Positions 26,395-35,411 of a stretch of DNA of 54,148 bases are shown one piece after another (the first letter of the stretch is position 1; every line of letters begins with the position of its first letter). The DNA is taken from contig JAJFUJ010000071.1 of the NCBI GenBank assembly GCA_021372475.1, positions 1 through 54,148 of the forward strand. Direction: 5' to 3'. The position numbers and the translations under genes were made by a program. Source of the DNA: Chloroflexota bacterium (GTDB lineage: Bacteria; Chloroflexota; Anaerolineae; UBA1429). The notes under the pieces were generated by a model, which did not search any database, was not told where the DNA came from, and worked only from the letters and a program-made list of their open reading frames with translations.

Positions 26395-27507
26395 CTACAT
26401 CGACCAGTTTTCACTCTCGCTCTGCGCCCAACCTCTGGCTTCCAACGCAGCGATTAACGGTGGGTGATCCTGCAGCATCTCTTCAACCATCTCGACAACA
26501 GGTAGGCCGTACGGGCAACGCTGCTCGCACTTATGGCAAAGGGTACAGCGCTGTAGTACTGCCAGTCGCTGGCGGAAATGAGCTTCCATAGTCTTGCGGG
26601 CCCCCTCCGCCCAGGGATATGTCAGAAACTTATCTATGCCCATGTTGCGATAATGATTATACCAGACGTCGTGGTGAACCAGCATTGAGACGCTCAAGTT
26701 CTCCGGGCAGCATCTCACGGTATCGTCACAGATACGGCAGACTTGATGCTCTAACTTGATACGCCAGTCCTCTACGGCCGCTTCCTCCACCATGTCAAGT
26801 GTCATAGGCTCTCGGTCAAGGATTCGCGCATCTAGCTCGAGCTGTTCGAGCGAGCTTATGCCAGGCACCATCGTATGGATCGGCTGATTTGCCAACCACG
26901 GCAGCCCGATTTCTGCCGGGATAACGCCGGTGGATAGCGGTTTCATCACAATCAGCCCGACATCATACTGTGCGGCCAGCGGGATGAGCGACTGCAGCGC
27001 CTCGCGGCGCACAATATTGAACGGAAAGATAGCTGCGTCCACTAGCCCGGTTTTGATACCGGCTTCGAGTACTGCCAGGTCTCCGTGAGTCGCCATCCCG
27101 ATAAAGCGTATCTTACCTTGTCCGCGCGCCTTGAGCGCTCCTTCAAAAGCGCCGCCTGGTGAAAGATGATCGTGCAGCATCTCCAGCGAATAGGTACGCA
27201 GGAAAAAACCGTCCAGGTAGTCGGTGCCGCAATCGCGCAGGTCCTCTTCCACACGGCGCATAAAGCCTATGGCACCGGTCTCGCGCGTCTTGCTGACCAC
27301 CACGCAGCGCTCACGATGTTGCTTGAGCAGCGGCCGCAGCTTGAGCGAGCTGTCGCCGTAGCGTCCGTCAAAATAGTTTATACCGAGTTCAAAGGCGCGT
27401 TGGTAGATATGCTCGCCCACACAACGTTCCAACTGGGCTAAATATCCGCCGCCCACACCCAAAAGGGATACTTGCAGCCCCGTTCGTCCTAACCGTCGAT
27501 ACTGCAT
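26395..27507 (-). CDS. aldo/keto reductase fused to a C-terminal iron-sulfur domain
   Basis: 370 residues. Residues 1-~245 form the AKR barrel (YRRLGRTGLQVSLLGVGGG, NYFDGRYGDSSLKL with the catalytic Tyr, VVVSKTR with the Lys). The C-terminal ~110 residues contain two cysteine clusters: CRICDDTVRCCP and a ferredoxin-type CTLCHKCEQRCPYGLPV. Such fusions are common in anaerobes and may pass electrons between NAD(P)H or a substrate and ferredoxin. It probably oxidises or reduces a sugar or cyclitol intermediate. It is 34 bases downstream of a Gfo/Idh gene in the same run. Confidence 0.88.
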   Translation of the reverse strand: MQYRRLGRTGLQVSLLGVGGGYLAQLERCVGEHIYQRAFELGINYFDGRYGDSSLKLRPLLKQHRERCVVVSKTRETGAIGFMRRVEEDLRDCGTDYLDGFFLRTYSLEMLHDHLSPGGAFEGALKARGQGKIRFIGMATHGDLAVLEAGIKTGLVDAAIFPFNIVRREALQSLIPLAAQYDVGLIVMKPLSTGVIPAEIGLPWLANQPIHTMVPGISSLEQLELDARILDREPMTLDMVEEAAVEDWRIKLEHQVCRICDDTVRCCPENLSVSMLVHHDVWYNHYRNMGIDKFLTYPWAEGARKTMEAHFRQRLAVLQRCTLCHKCEQRCPYGLPVVEMVEEMLQDHPPLIAALEARGWAQSESENWSM

Positions 27508-27541
27508 CTTTCCTGCCTAATTTGAACGATTTAGAATGCGG

Positions 27542-28795
27542 TCATATACCCCAGTGCTCATTGATCTCCGCCTCAAAGAGCCCCGTCTCTTCGGCTTCAA
27601 TCTCATGCAATGTAACCGGCCGGTTAAGCAGGCTCGATTCAAACGCGGCATAGCATACCGCCAAATCCTTGCGGCCGACCAGAGCATCTACCTCAGGTTG
27701 CAGGTTGTTGAGCACACACTGTCCAAACTCGTAATATTCGATAGCCAACAAGCGCCGATCGGCTTCGGGAAAGGGTATCTGATAGGATGTCAGGCGTTCG
27801 CTGCCATATAGACGGGCGGTAATCTCGTCAAGCCTGAAATCCGGCACCAGGTTTAGCAGCGTATCCGCCGTCATCTCACCGCCATCATCAAGGGTAACGG
27901 TCGGGGGCACCCCGCTGCGTGCTCCACCGCTTCTGATGGATCCCATGGAGCCGTAGATCATCATCCTGCCGAACCCTTCACCGTGCGCAGCGTGGAAGGC
28001 CGTCCACTGGCCGTTGAATCCGCCCGCAAAGTGGAGTATCGCCAGCAAACTATCCTCAGCGGTGGCCTCAATCTGAGCGGGTATTTCGCCGCTCCAGTGC
28101 TCATAGAACGGCGATAGCGACGAGATGCCCTCGGGCTTGAAGCGAATCGCCTCGAAACGTTCGGTTTTGCCGTAAACCTCGGTGATATCCCCAAAATAGT
28201 ACTGCATCATATCGACATTGTGCACGCCGGCATCCACCAGAATACCGCCGACATGTTTATAATGTCTCCAGGGCAGGATAATGATCTTATTGCCGCTGGA
28301 AGCGCTGATATCGAGCAGCATGTAGGGCTTGCCGATAACCCCGGCCTCCAGCAAAGCCTTGGTCAAGCGGCAAAGCGGGTCGCGTCGGTAGTTTTCAGCC
28401 ACACTGAGCATCCTGCCGCTCTTGTTCTGAGCAGCGATGATGCGATTGCAGCCGCGGATCGTCAGCGCCAACGGCTTTTCACTCAATACATGCCAACCTA
28501 ATTCAAGCGCGCGGCAGGCGACGCGGTGATGAGAGCCGGCGTCAGTAGTAATGTCGACAGCCTCCAATCCCGGCATCTCATGCGCCATCTGCTCCATATC
28601 GCCGTATACCGCTGGGCGCGTGCCCAACAGGTCGCGGGCGTTGTCGGCAAGGCGTTCCGCGTTTTCCCGGCGCACGTCGCAGGCCGCAACCAGCTCAATA
28701 TTATTCAAGCCGGAATCCGCCAGCGCCTTGAGCCCGAGCAAGTGACGGCCGCCCATCCCTCCACAGCCTACTATCGCCAAAGGTACTCTTTGCAT
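27542..28795 (-). CDS. Gfo/Idh/MocA family oxidoreductase
   Basis: 417 residues. N-terminal NAD loop IVGCGGMGGRH, canonical LSEKPLALT (EKP motif), and GGILVDAGVHNVDMMQYYFG with the catalytic-region Asp/His pair. It is longer than the usual 330-390 residues at its C-terminus. Likely role: NAD(P)-dependent oxidation of a sugar or cyclitol, comparable to inositol 2-dehydrogenase IolG. It starts three bases after the cyclase gene stop, whose GGAGTAG end doubles as its ribosome site. Confidence 0.9.
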   Translation of the reverse strand: MQRVPLAIVGCGGMGGRHLLGLKALADSGLNNIELVAACDVRRENAERLADNARDLLGTRPAVYGDMEQMAHEMPGLEAVDITTDAGSHHRVACRALELGWHVLSEKPLALTIRGCNRIIAAQNKSGRMLSVAENYRRDPLCRLTKALLEAGVIGKPYMLLDISASSGNKIIILPWRHYKHVGGILVDAGVHNVDMMQYYFGDITEVYGKTERFEAIRFKPEGISSLSPFYEHWSGEIPAQIEATAEDSLLAILHFAGGFNGQWTAFHAAHGEGFGRMMIYGSMGSIRSGGARSGVPPTVTLDDGGEMTADTLLNLVPDFRLDEITARLYGSERLTSYQIPFPEADRRLLAIEYYEFGQCVLNNLQPEVDALVGRKDLAVCYAAFESSLLNRPVTLHEIEAEETGLFEAEINEHWGI

Positions 28796-28798
28796 AAC

Positions 28799-29521
28799 CT
28801 ACTCCTCGATAATCGCTACTGCTCGTATGGGAGCAGCCGTGGCCCCGCGGAAAAAGGCCGGGAATGCCGAGACAGTAAAACCAAAGGGTTTGGGGAGCAG
28901 GTCAAGGTTCACCAGGTTCTCGATATGATAATATTCCCGCTCGCGCATCACCCGGTGCGCTTCCCAATACTTTTGGCGCTTGAACATAAACTCAGCCGGC
29001 GGGTCAAACCCGATGGCATCGATGCCCATCAGCTTAACTCCCTGATCAACCAACCACAAGGTGCCTTCCTTGGTCATGCCGGGGTAATCCGTCAGGTACG
29101 ATTTATCGAAGCGGTTCTTGGAACGATCAGTGCGGATCAGGACAATATCGAGCGGCTTGATAGTATAGTTTATCTTGTCCAAGGCCTGTTGCAGGTCAGG
29201 CACGGTTATTTCATCGCCCACACCTTTGTAACTCACATCGAGTACAACGCCATCGCCGTAGCAATACTGGATTGGGATAGCCTCCGCGCCGCCCGGCGCC
29301 TTAGGGTTAGCGTGCCACCAGGAGTCGATATGTGTGCCGACATGGTCGCCCATCACAATGATGCCAGTATTGCAATGGTCAATACCAAACTTGTCAGTCC
29401 CAGTAATAGCGGCATATTCAGCATGGCTGAACACTTGCGAGATAAAAGGGGGAGTAACTCCGGGATAAACAGGCATCCCTTTATATACTTCCATGCTCAA
29501 ATCAATTAACTTCCTGGTCAT
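28799..29521 (-). CDS. cyclase family protein (PF04199, kynurenine formamidase-like hydrolase)
   Basis: About 240 residues from ATG 29521 with GGAG upstream; the frame runs 40 codons further but those residues are not family-like and overlap the neighbour. The metal motif GDHVGTHIDSWWH (HxGTHxDxxxH) is intact, plus GDGVVLDVS, VLIRTD and LMGIDAIGFDPP. The family hydrolyses cyclic amides, lactones or formamides using Mn or Zn. In this setting it could open a cyclic keto or lactone intermediate, for example in place of IolD; that is a hypothesis. Confidence 0.85.
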   Translation of the reverse strand: MTRKLIDLSMEVYKGMPVYPGVTPPFISQVFSHAEYAAITGTDKFGIDHCNTGIIVMGDHVGTHIDSWWHANPKAPGGAEAIPIQYCYGDGVVLDVSYKGVGDEITVPDLQQALDKINYTIKPLDIVLIRTDRSKNRFDKSYLTDYPGMTKEGTLWLVDQGVKLMGIDAIGFDPPAEFMFKRQKYWEAHRVMREREYYHIENLVNLDLLPKPFGFTVSAFPAFFRGATAAPIRAVAIIEE

Positions 29522-29613
29522 CCTACACTCCGTTTCGCAGCTTATTAGGCAGGGGCGCAGACTAAACGCCCCTGCAGTAAACTCAACCGATGACAAGGGA
29601 GGCATCTGTCGGA

Positions 29614-30378
29614 TTAGCCGAGGAACCAACCCCCATCGCATTGCAGCACCGAGCCAGTGACAAAAGAGGACTCGTCGGAGGCAAGGAAAAGCGCAGCATA
29701 GGCCAGCTCTTCGGGCCTGCCCATACGCCCAAAGACGCTCTTGTTGGTAAGCACCTTCTTTGTGGCCTCATAGTCGCCCGAGTCAATCATCGACTGCTCT
29801 AGTAACGGCGTATGGAAGGCGCCCGGGCAGAGTGCGTTGGTGCGAATGTTGTACTTGGCATAATCCAGCGCCATGCTTTTGCTGAGGTGAATCGCCCCGG
29901 CTTTAGCAGCGCAATAAGCAGCACGTTCTGGGATCGCATCAAAGGCTAATACCGAGGACACATTGACAATGGACCCACCGCCCGCTTTTTTGATCTCGGG
30001 TATAGCTGCTTTTGAGGCACAAAAAATGCCTTTAAGGTCGACGGACATCATCTCATCCCACTGCTCTTCAGAGAGTGCCATAACGCCGCCGCGGATTTCC
30101 AGGCCGGCGTTGTTGACGAGAATATCAAGCTTGCCAAAGGTATCCACAGCCGCTTTAACCATGCGCTCGCAATCGGCCGGCTTGGCGACGCTGGCATGGA
30201 CGAAAATCGCCTTCCCGCCATCTTTCTTGATCATGGCGACGGTTTCTTCGCCGCCCTTGACGTTCTTGTTCGCGTTAACGACCACGCTGGCTCCTTCTTT
30301 GGCGAAGAGAATGGCGATGGCGCGGCCAAGCCCTGATGAAGAACCGGTCACAATTGCCACTTTGCCCTGCAGACGCAT
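29614..30378 (-). CDS. short-chain dehydrogenase/reductase (FabG/glucose dehydrogenase-like)
   Basis: 254 residues, complete. TGSSSGLG dinucleotide loop at 11-18, NNAG, catalytic Ser in NVSSVLAF, YCAAK (Tyr-x3-Lys), and the terminal FVTGSVLQCDGGW of classical tetrameric SDRs. RBS AGGAGG is well placed. Sugar 1-dehydrogenases of this group make lactones, which would suit the nearby amidohydrolase, but FabG-like proteins are too alike to decide. Confidence 0.9.
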   Translation of the reverse strand: MRLQGKVAIVTGSSSGLGRAIAILFAKEGASVVVNANKNVKGGEETVAMIKKDGGKAIFVHASVAKPADCERMVKAAVDTFGKLDILVNNAGLEIRGGVMALSEEQWDEMMSVDLKGIFCASKAAIPEIKKAGGGSIVNVSSVLAFDAIPERAAYCAAKAGAIHLSKSMALDYAKYNIRTNALCPGAFHTPLLEQSMIDSGDYEATKKVLTNKSVFGRMGRPEELAYAALFLASDESSFVTGSVLQCDGGWFLG

Positions 30379-30415
30379 AAAGAACCTCCTAAGTTAAAAA
30401 TGGGTGATTCAGAGA

Positions 30416-31855
30416 CTAGCCAACGATGCAATCCTCGGTCAGCTCAATTGCAAGTGTATACGCGTGCGCGCACGGCTTAACCTCAGGCATCTCGACGATA
30501 AGGCTGTCGTCGGTCAACGTCCAATTCAATTGATACGGTATGCCCAGCATGCTGATCCTGAAAATTGCGCCAGCCTGGGACCAATCGCGGCCAAGCGAGC
30601 GGATTATAACGCGGCTGCCGGGCCAACCAAGTAAAATGGCATACAATCGGTTGCCTTTACGAGTAAAGCGGAGATCCTGCGCGGTAAACTCCTCGCGTTT
30701 GGTATCATTAAACCCACCGGCGACAACCTGGGTTGGCCCCTCGCCGTAAACCTGCCATGGGCGTGTGCCGTATATGGCCTCGCCGTTGACAGCCAGCCAG
30801 TGGCCTATCCCGAGCAGGATCTCCTGCTCTGGTGCGGGGATTGTCCCATCCGGGCGCGGACCGATGTTCAGCAGCAGGGTACCATTCTTGCTGACGATAT
30901 CGGCCAAATCATGGACGAGTGCCGTAGTCGTTTTATAGTGCTGGTCGGCCACATATCCCCAAGAATTCGTCGACACGGACGTATCCGTCTGCCAAAAATA
31001 GGGTAGAATCTCCCCGGCTTGACCGCGTTCGATATCATAGATGGCAGTACCGGCTGCAAAAGCTTTGTTTTTATAATTGATTGCCACGCCGCGCTGCCAT
31101 TCCAGGCCGCGGTTGTAATAATAGGCGGCAAACTCACGCAAGTAAGGTTCAAAAGCCTGCTGCTCGATCCACCAATCGAACCAAAAGAGCTGCGGCTGAT
31201 ACTTGTCCACCAGCTCGCAGCAACGCGCCAACCAATCCTGCAGGTAGCCTGTATTTGGGCTTGGCTGAGCGTTCAGGTCGCTGGGTTGGTTGCTTATGGG
31301 GGAAGCCGGACCGTAAAAATCATAGTAACGTGGATCCTGAACATCGGATGTAAACTGCATACCACCGTTCATAAACCACCAGTGCTCGGCGCGATGGCTG
31401 GAGACGCCGAAAACCAGGCCTTCATCACGAACTGCTGCAGCAAGTTCACCTACTAAATCACGTTTTGGTCCCATCCTGGCGGCGGTCCAGCGGGATAAAG
31501 CCGAGTCGTACATCGCAAAGCCGTCGTGGTGTTCCGCCACCGGCACCACATACCTGGCTCCCGCTTGCCTAAAAAGCCTGGCCCATTCAACCGGGTTGTA
31601 GCGCGATGCCGTCAAGAGCGGGATGAAATCCTTGTATCCAAACTGCTTATGCGCTCCCCAAGTTGCGAGATGGTGTTGATATTCCGGTGAGCCTTGCTGG
31701 TACATGTTGCGCGGATACCACTCGTTGCCGAAAGCAGGCACTGCGTACAAGCCCCAATGGATAAAGATGCCGAATTTGGCGTCCAGATACCAGTCGGGGA
31801 CGCAATAGCTCTTGAGCGATTCCCAATCCGCTCTGTAGCGGTCGATAGGGTTCAT
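30416..31855 (-). CDS. alpha-L-fucosidase, GH29
   Basis: 479 residues. Signature residues of GH29: WYLDAKFGIFIHWGLYAVP near residue 22, AGARYVVPVAEHHDGFAMYDS around 96-116, GVSSHRAEHWW, and LFWFDWW with the nucleophile Asp at ~230. LLLNIGPRPDGTIP closes the barrel, and a C-terminal beta domain follows. It removes alpha-L-fucose from glycans. No signal peptide is visible, so it acts in the cytoplasm on imported oligosaccharides or on an unexpected substrate. It is the only glycosidase of the catabolic block and suggests that fucosylated compounds feed the pathway. Confidence 0.9.
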   Translation of the reverse strand: MNPIDRYRADWESLKSYCVPDWYLDAKFGIFIHWGLYAVPAFGNEWYPRNMYQQGSPEYQHHLATWGAHKQFGYKDFIPLLTASRYNPVEWARLFRQAGARYVVPVAEHHDGFAMYDSALSRWTAARMGPKRDLVGELAAAVRDEGLVFGVSSHRAEHWWFMNGGMQFTSDVQDPRYYDFYGPASPISNQPSDLNAQPSPNTGYLQDWLARCCELVDKYQPQLFWFDWWIEQQAFEPYLREFAAYYYNRGLEWQRGVAINYKNKAFAAGTAIYDIERGQAGEILPYFWQTDTSVSTNSWGYVADQHYKTTTALVHDLADIVSKNGTLLLNIGPRPDGTIPAPEQEILLGIGHWLAVNGEAIYGTRPWQVYGEGPTQVVAGGFNDTKREEFTAQDLRFTRKGNRLYAILLGWPGSRVIIRSLGRDWSQAGAIFRISMLGIPYQLNWTLTDDSLIVEMPEVKPCAHAYTLAIELTEDCIVG

Positions 31856-31880
31856 GCTGCTCCAGCGATGGAAATAGTGT

Positions 31881-32519
31881 TTAGCGAATCCTTGCTGCCC
31901 ATTCGACGCTGTTCAACACAAGCTTTTGAAAGCTGGGATGGGTGAGCGCGCGGTTATCATGTCCCAGGGCGTTGTAATGCACGCGTCCGTTGCCGTACAT
32001 TTTGGTATAGAGAAGCGGGTGACCCTCAGCACGGGCAAGGATATGCCACTGAGTTTGGTCGCCTTCGACGATATAAAGCTCATCCTCGATATCGAAATCC
32101 TCAATGTCTTCCGTTATCGGGTGCTGCTCGGTACAGCGCACAGAGCCAAACTGCACCTTGAAGGTTTTCAAGGCATCATGCACGATGAAAGTACTGCCCA
32201 GCATACGCAGATACTCGGGCGAGTTCCAAAAAGTGGCAGTTGCGCCATGAATGCCCACAAAGCCTTTGCCTCGGAAAATAGCGCTGTTGAGCGCGCTAGC
32301 CTGACGCGGTGTGGGCTCAAGAAAAGTAGAGTAATTGATGATGACATTGAACGGCGTCAACCCTTCGTCCGTAAGGATTTCCAGGTCGTCGCGCACAATC
32401 AGAGTGCCTACCGGTTTTAGCAACTCGGTCAATGCCTCACGGTGAGCGGGGGTATTGTGATACTCCGGACCACCCAGCAGCAGCAGGACTTGTATTTCAT
32501 CCAGTGATATCGGGCTCAT
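31881..32519 (-). CDS. ThuA domain protein
   Basis: 212 residues, a class I glutamine-amidotransferase-like fold of the ThuA (PF06283) type: VLLLLGGPEYHNTPAHREAL at the N-terminus, FVGIHGATATFW, HPITEDIEDFDIEDELY and GRVHYNALGHDNRA. ThuA proteins occur in sugar-utilisation operons; one member acts on 3-keto-disaccharides together with Gfo/Idh-type dehydrogenases. The ATG overlaps the cupin stop (ATGA), so the two are translationally coupled. Confidence 0.85.
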   Translation of the reverse strand: MSPISLDEIQVLLLLGGPEYHNTPAHREALTELLKPVGTLIVRDDLEILTDEGLTPFNVIINYSTFLEPTPRQASALNSAIFRGKGFVGIHGATATFWNSPEYLRMLGSTFIVHDALKTFKVQFGSVRCTEQHPITEDIEDFDIEDELYIVEGDQTQWHILARAEGHPLLYTKMYGNGRVHYNALGHDNRALTHPSFQKLVLNSVEWAARIR

Positions 32520-32845
32520 TTGAAATCCTCCCGGGGAGGTGTGAATACTTCAATGACAACGGCGCCTTTTGGAGATGCAGCGCTGTGCGGTACGTTGGGG
32601 GGCATCAGGATGCTGTCGCCTGCGTTCAGGACATAGGTTTCGCCTTGCATCACAACTACCAGGCTGCCTTCCGCTACATACGAGAGCTGCTCATTGATGT
32701 GGGCATGCTCCGGCACACTCGAGCCGGGTGTAAAAGCATTTTGTAGCAGCATCGCCTGTTCTCCCCAGGCCAAAGTACGCCGTGCAATTCCTTTGAACGC
32801 ATACACCGGTTTTACGTCAGTCAATCTGGTGAGTTTGGGGTCCAT
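32516..32845 (-). CDS. small cupin protein
   Basis: 109 residues, one cupin beta barrel: PGSSVPEHAHINEQLSYVAEG supplies the His-x-His...Glu metal motif and ILMPPNVPHSA the second histidine. Single-domain cupins in sugar operons are often isomerases, epimerases or sugar-binding accessory proteins. RBS AAAAGG before ATG. It follows the IolE-like gene by 12 bases. Confidence 0.82.
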   Translation of the reverse strand: MDPKLTRLTDVKPVYAFKGIARRTLAWGEQAMLLQNAFTPGSSVPEHAHINEQLSYVAEGSLVVVMQGETYVLNAGDSILMPPNVPHSAASPKGAVVIEVFTPPREDFK

Positions 32846-32857
32846 CCGTTTTTCCTT

Positions 32858-33682
32858 TTACTTGGCCCAGATAGCTTTATCACCAAGCAGCTTGGTCAGG
32901 TAGGCCTTGCTCAGCGCGGCAGCTTCGCGCGCTGGCCGAGGTGAGTTGGGCGTGCCGTCCAGCTCTACCATTACCCAGCCGGGATAGTTGGCCTCCTCGA
33001 ATACCCGGAAAATGCCGGCCATATCAACCACGCCGCCGCCGATAACCTCATAATCGGCATAGCCGGTATCGCGGCCGCCGCCCCAATCTTTCAGGTGCAC
33101 ATGCTTGATCATCGTTTTATAGTCTGCCAGAGTGGCCACGGCATCGGCGCCGCCTTTGGCGATTTGGCCGGTATCCGGGGCAAAGCCGACCAGATCAGGG
33201 TCAACCGCGTGCAAAATCGCGTCTATTTCCTCGCGGGTCTCGATGATCGTACCGGTATGCGGATGGATAGCAGTAACCATCCCCAGCGCTTTTACTTCGC
33301 GGCCGATAGTATTAAATATCTCGCCCATCTGCTTGAAATACGGATATGCTTGCTCAGAGCGTTTGCCGGCTTGCAGCACAATAGCGTCAGCGCCGAGCTT
33401 GGCAGCCACCCTCGACCAGCCCAGGACCCTATCAATATCGACTTGGGCGTCCTTCGGCTCATAGAATACCGTCCAGCAGTATGCAGCCGACAGCGGGATA
33501 CCGAAGCGTTTGAGAACCGCCCCGAATCCGCCGGGCACGTTTTGTTCATACTCTTCCAAGACAGAGCCAAAGGTTTCATATGCAGAATATCCTAACTCTG
33601 CAGTATCCTTGACGGCCTGTTCCGCTTCTTTACTACCGTAACCCCAGGTAATACCAGTGTGCCCAATCCGAAAATGTGTCAT
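32858..33682 (-). CDS. IolE/inosose dehydratase-like TIM-barrel protein
   Basis: 274 residues. Starts MTHFRIGHTGITWGYG and carries ILHAVDPDLVGFAPDTGQIAKGG and MIKHVHLKDWGGG, which are patterns of the IolE/MocC branch of the AP-endonuclease-2 barrel family, with metal-ligand E, D, H and E residues in the usual places. IolE dehydrates 2-keto-myo-inositol; related enzymes isomerise keto sugars. It is the first gene of the catabolic block, with AGGAGG before the ATG; only 43 bases separate it from the MutL-like gene upstream, so read-through from that block is possible. Confidence 0.85.
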   Translation of the reverse strand: MTHFRIGHTGITWGYGSKEAEQAVKDTAELGYSAYETFGSVLEEYEQNVPGGFGAVLKRFGIPLSAAYCWTVFYEPKDAQVDIDRVLGWSRVAAKLGADAIVLQAGKRSEQAYPYFKQMGEIFNTIGREVKALGMVTAIHPHTGTIIETREEIDAILHAVDPDLVGFAPDTGQIAKGGADAVATLADYKTMIKHVHLKDWGGGRDTGYADYEVIGGGVVDMAGIFRVFEEANYPGWVMVELDGTPNSPRPAREAAALSKAYLTKLLGDKAIWAK

Positions 33683-33725
33683 CTTGCCGCCTCCTTTATC
33701 TGGTAGGCAGAGGATACATCAGGCT

Positions 33726-35411
33726 TCAAGCCTTTGTCAATGCCTGCAAATCGCCGGCAACACGGGTGCGCCATAATAAACCAGCTTGCTCAATCGGTAA
33801 CGGTCGACCACGCGTATCGATAATTAACCCCAACGCGCCGATCTTGGTAACCAGCCGTGTAGTGCGTTGATGGTTGTAGAAGCTGAAACCACCTCTACAA
33901 CGTACGGTTATCTCAACAACCTCATGCTGCGGCAGCATGAAACGCTTGATAGTTCCGCCCGCAATGTTGTAGCGTTCTCGGCTATGATTTGCGCGTACAA
34001 TCTCAACCATTACCGCTTTTTGGGCATAGCTCGACCCGCTAGGAGCAATGCAGATGCCATATGCACGCAAGTTTTCATCCGCCATAATATCGGCAGCAGC
34101 CTGAGGATACACGCATGCTGCTGCTCCCAACGACGGCCAGATATAGTGGCCGTCCAACTCGATTCTGCTGGCACCGAAAGGCTGAACTGTGTCAAGAATC
34201 GTTAGCAGGGCCTCAATCTCACTGATAGGACTAACGTGATGAAAAGACACAAAATCTGTGTCTCCAAGCTGCGAGCGGGCAGCGTCAGGTAAACCATAGA
34301 GCAGCCGGATGCCGCCGCTAAGCGCCTGATGCGAAGCGGCAAGGATAGCCAGGTATCGGCTTTCCTCAGTAGGCGTAGTGTGCAACTCGCCATGCAAATA
34401 GTCGACGATTAGCTCTGCATCAGCGCTGCCCAATGGCAGCCAACGCTTGATCTCATTAGCAGATGCTTGTGAAAGCTCAGCTCCTGCTCGTATGCCAATG
34501 GAGGAATCCTGTTCGGCATATTCCCAAATGCTGGTTGTATCTTGAGCCATATGGATGAGCACAGGCCTGGCAAGTCCCAATGAGCTATATAGTGCTGGCC
34601 CGATGGTCTGCATGGCTCGGAACGTCGCGATAGGAGGGTACGCGCCCATCGCTAGCAACTGCTCATACCCCGGCAGCTTAACTAGCTTGGTTTTTTCATA
34701 CACTTCCACTAGTTCTTGTTTTAGGGGAAGCAGTCGCCCTACCTCTGGCGCTGGATTTACATTTTCTACACTGCGGATGGAAAAGTCGTCACCCAATGTA
34801 TGGGTGAGAGCACGTAAGGCGGATTGAGCAGCGGCGCAGATGATAATCGGGTGTTCCTCGCGGCTCTGCTGTGCGTACAATTTAACCAGGTAGTGCGCGG
34901 CCAGCTCAAGCGGCCCGGCGCCGCAATCCTCGAAACCGCCAGTCAATACGATGACATCGGGCTTGGCAGAGCGAATGAGTTTCCACTCGTTCGGACTCTG
35001 TTCGAGCAAGTGGCTAATCTCGAAGGAACCTGCCAGTTCGACGAAAGGCAGCCGGCAGGCGCGTTCAGCGCGCGCGTTACTATATGTAGCGGTTAGCCCT
35101 AGGACCACGACGCGCAATGGGGCAGCAGCGCTCGAACAGGCAACGAATGCTGTGCTTTGCGGAGCGTGATTGGTGATCAGTTCTTGATCGTTTCCAAGCA
35201 GCGGCACTTGGATTTTATGCTCCAACAGGCGGAGAGCCTGCCGCAACCCTGTGATAACGCCCTCATCTCCCTGCAAGCTGGTGCCAGTGGCGCTGCGCGC
35301 CACAAACCGAAACTGGCCGTCGATATGTGCAAATAGGCATACGGCCGTCTCGTAAGTGCTGATATCCGCAGCGATAATCCGGCTAATTCCGTCTGGTTCA
35401 ACCATTATCAT
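33726..35411 (-). CDS. MutL/GlmL-like (glutamate mutase L family) ASKHA-fold protein with degenerate nucleotide motifs
   Basis: About 561 residues from ATG 35411, which overlaps the stop of the upstream gene as ATGA; the frame extends 50 codons upstream over that gene without protein-like conservation. Family features: IIAADISTYETAVCLF at the phosphate-1 site, GGFEDCGAGPLELAAHYL, NVNPAPEVGRLLPLKQEL, LVKLPGYEQLL and the terminal IGALGLIIDTRGRPLPIEQ. Where family members have DxGxT and DVGGATT, this one has DISTY and HMAQDTTS, so ATP binding may be weak or lost. No cobamide mutase is nearby. It ends a block of membrane proteins and is probably their cytoplasmic partner. Confidence 0.78.
   Translation of the reverse strand: MIMVEPDGISRIIAADISTYETAVCLFAHIDGQFRFVARSATGTSLQGDEGVITGLRQALRLLEHKIQVPLLGNDQELITNHAPQSTAFVACSSAAAPLRVVVLGLTATYSNARAERACRLPFVELAGSFEISHLLEQSPNEWKLIRSAKPDVIVLTGGFEDCGAGPLELAAHYLVKLYAQQSREEHPIIICAAAQSALRALTHTLGDDFSIRSVENVNPAPEVGRLLPLKQELVEVYEKTKLVKLPGYEQLLAMGAYPPIATFRAMQTIGPALYSSLGLARPVLIHMAQDTTSIWEYAEQDSSIGIRAGAELSQASANEIKRWLPLGSADAELIVDYLHGELHTTPTEESRYLAILAASHQALSGGIRLLYGLPDAARSQLGDTDFVSFHHVSPISEIEALLTILDTVQPFGASRIELDGHYIWPSLGAAACVYPQAAADIMADENLRAYGICIAPSGSSYAQKAVMVEIVRANHSRERYNIAGGTIKRFMLPQHEVVEITVRCRGGFSFYNHQRTTRLVTKIGALGLIIDTRGRPLPIEQAGLLWRTRVAGDLQALTKA

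Noticed and set aside
29522-29641. N-terminal 40-codon extension of the cyclase-family protein
   Set aside because: Not family-like, and a good GGAG site precedes the internal ATG at 29521.
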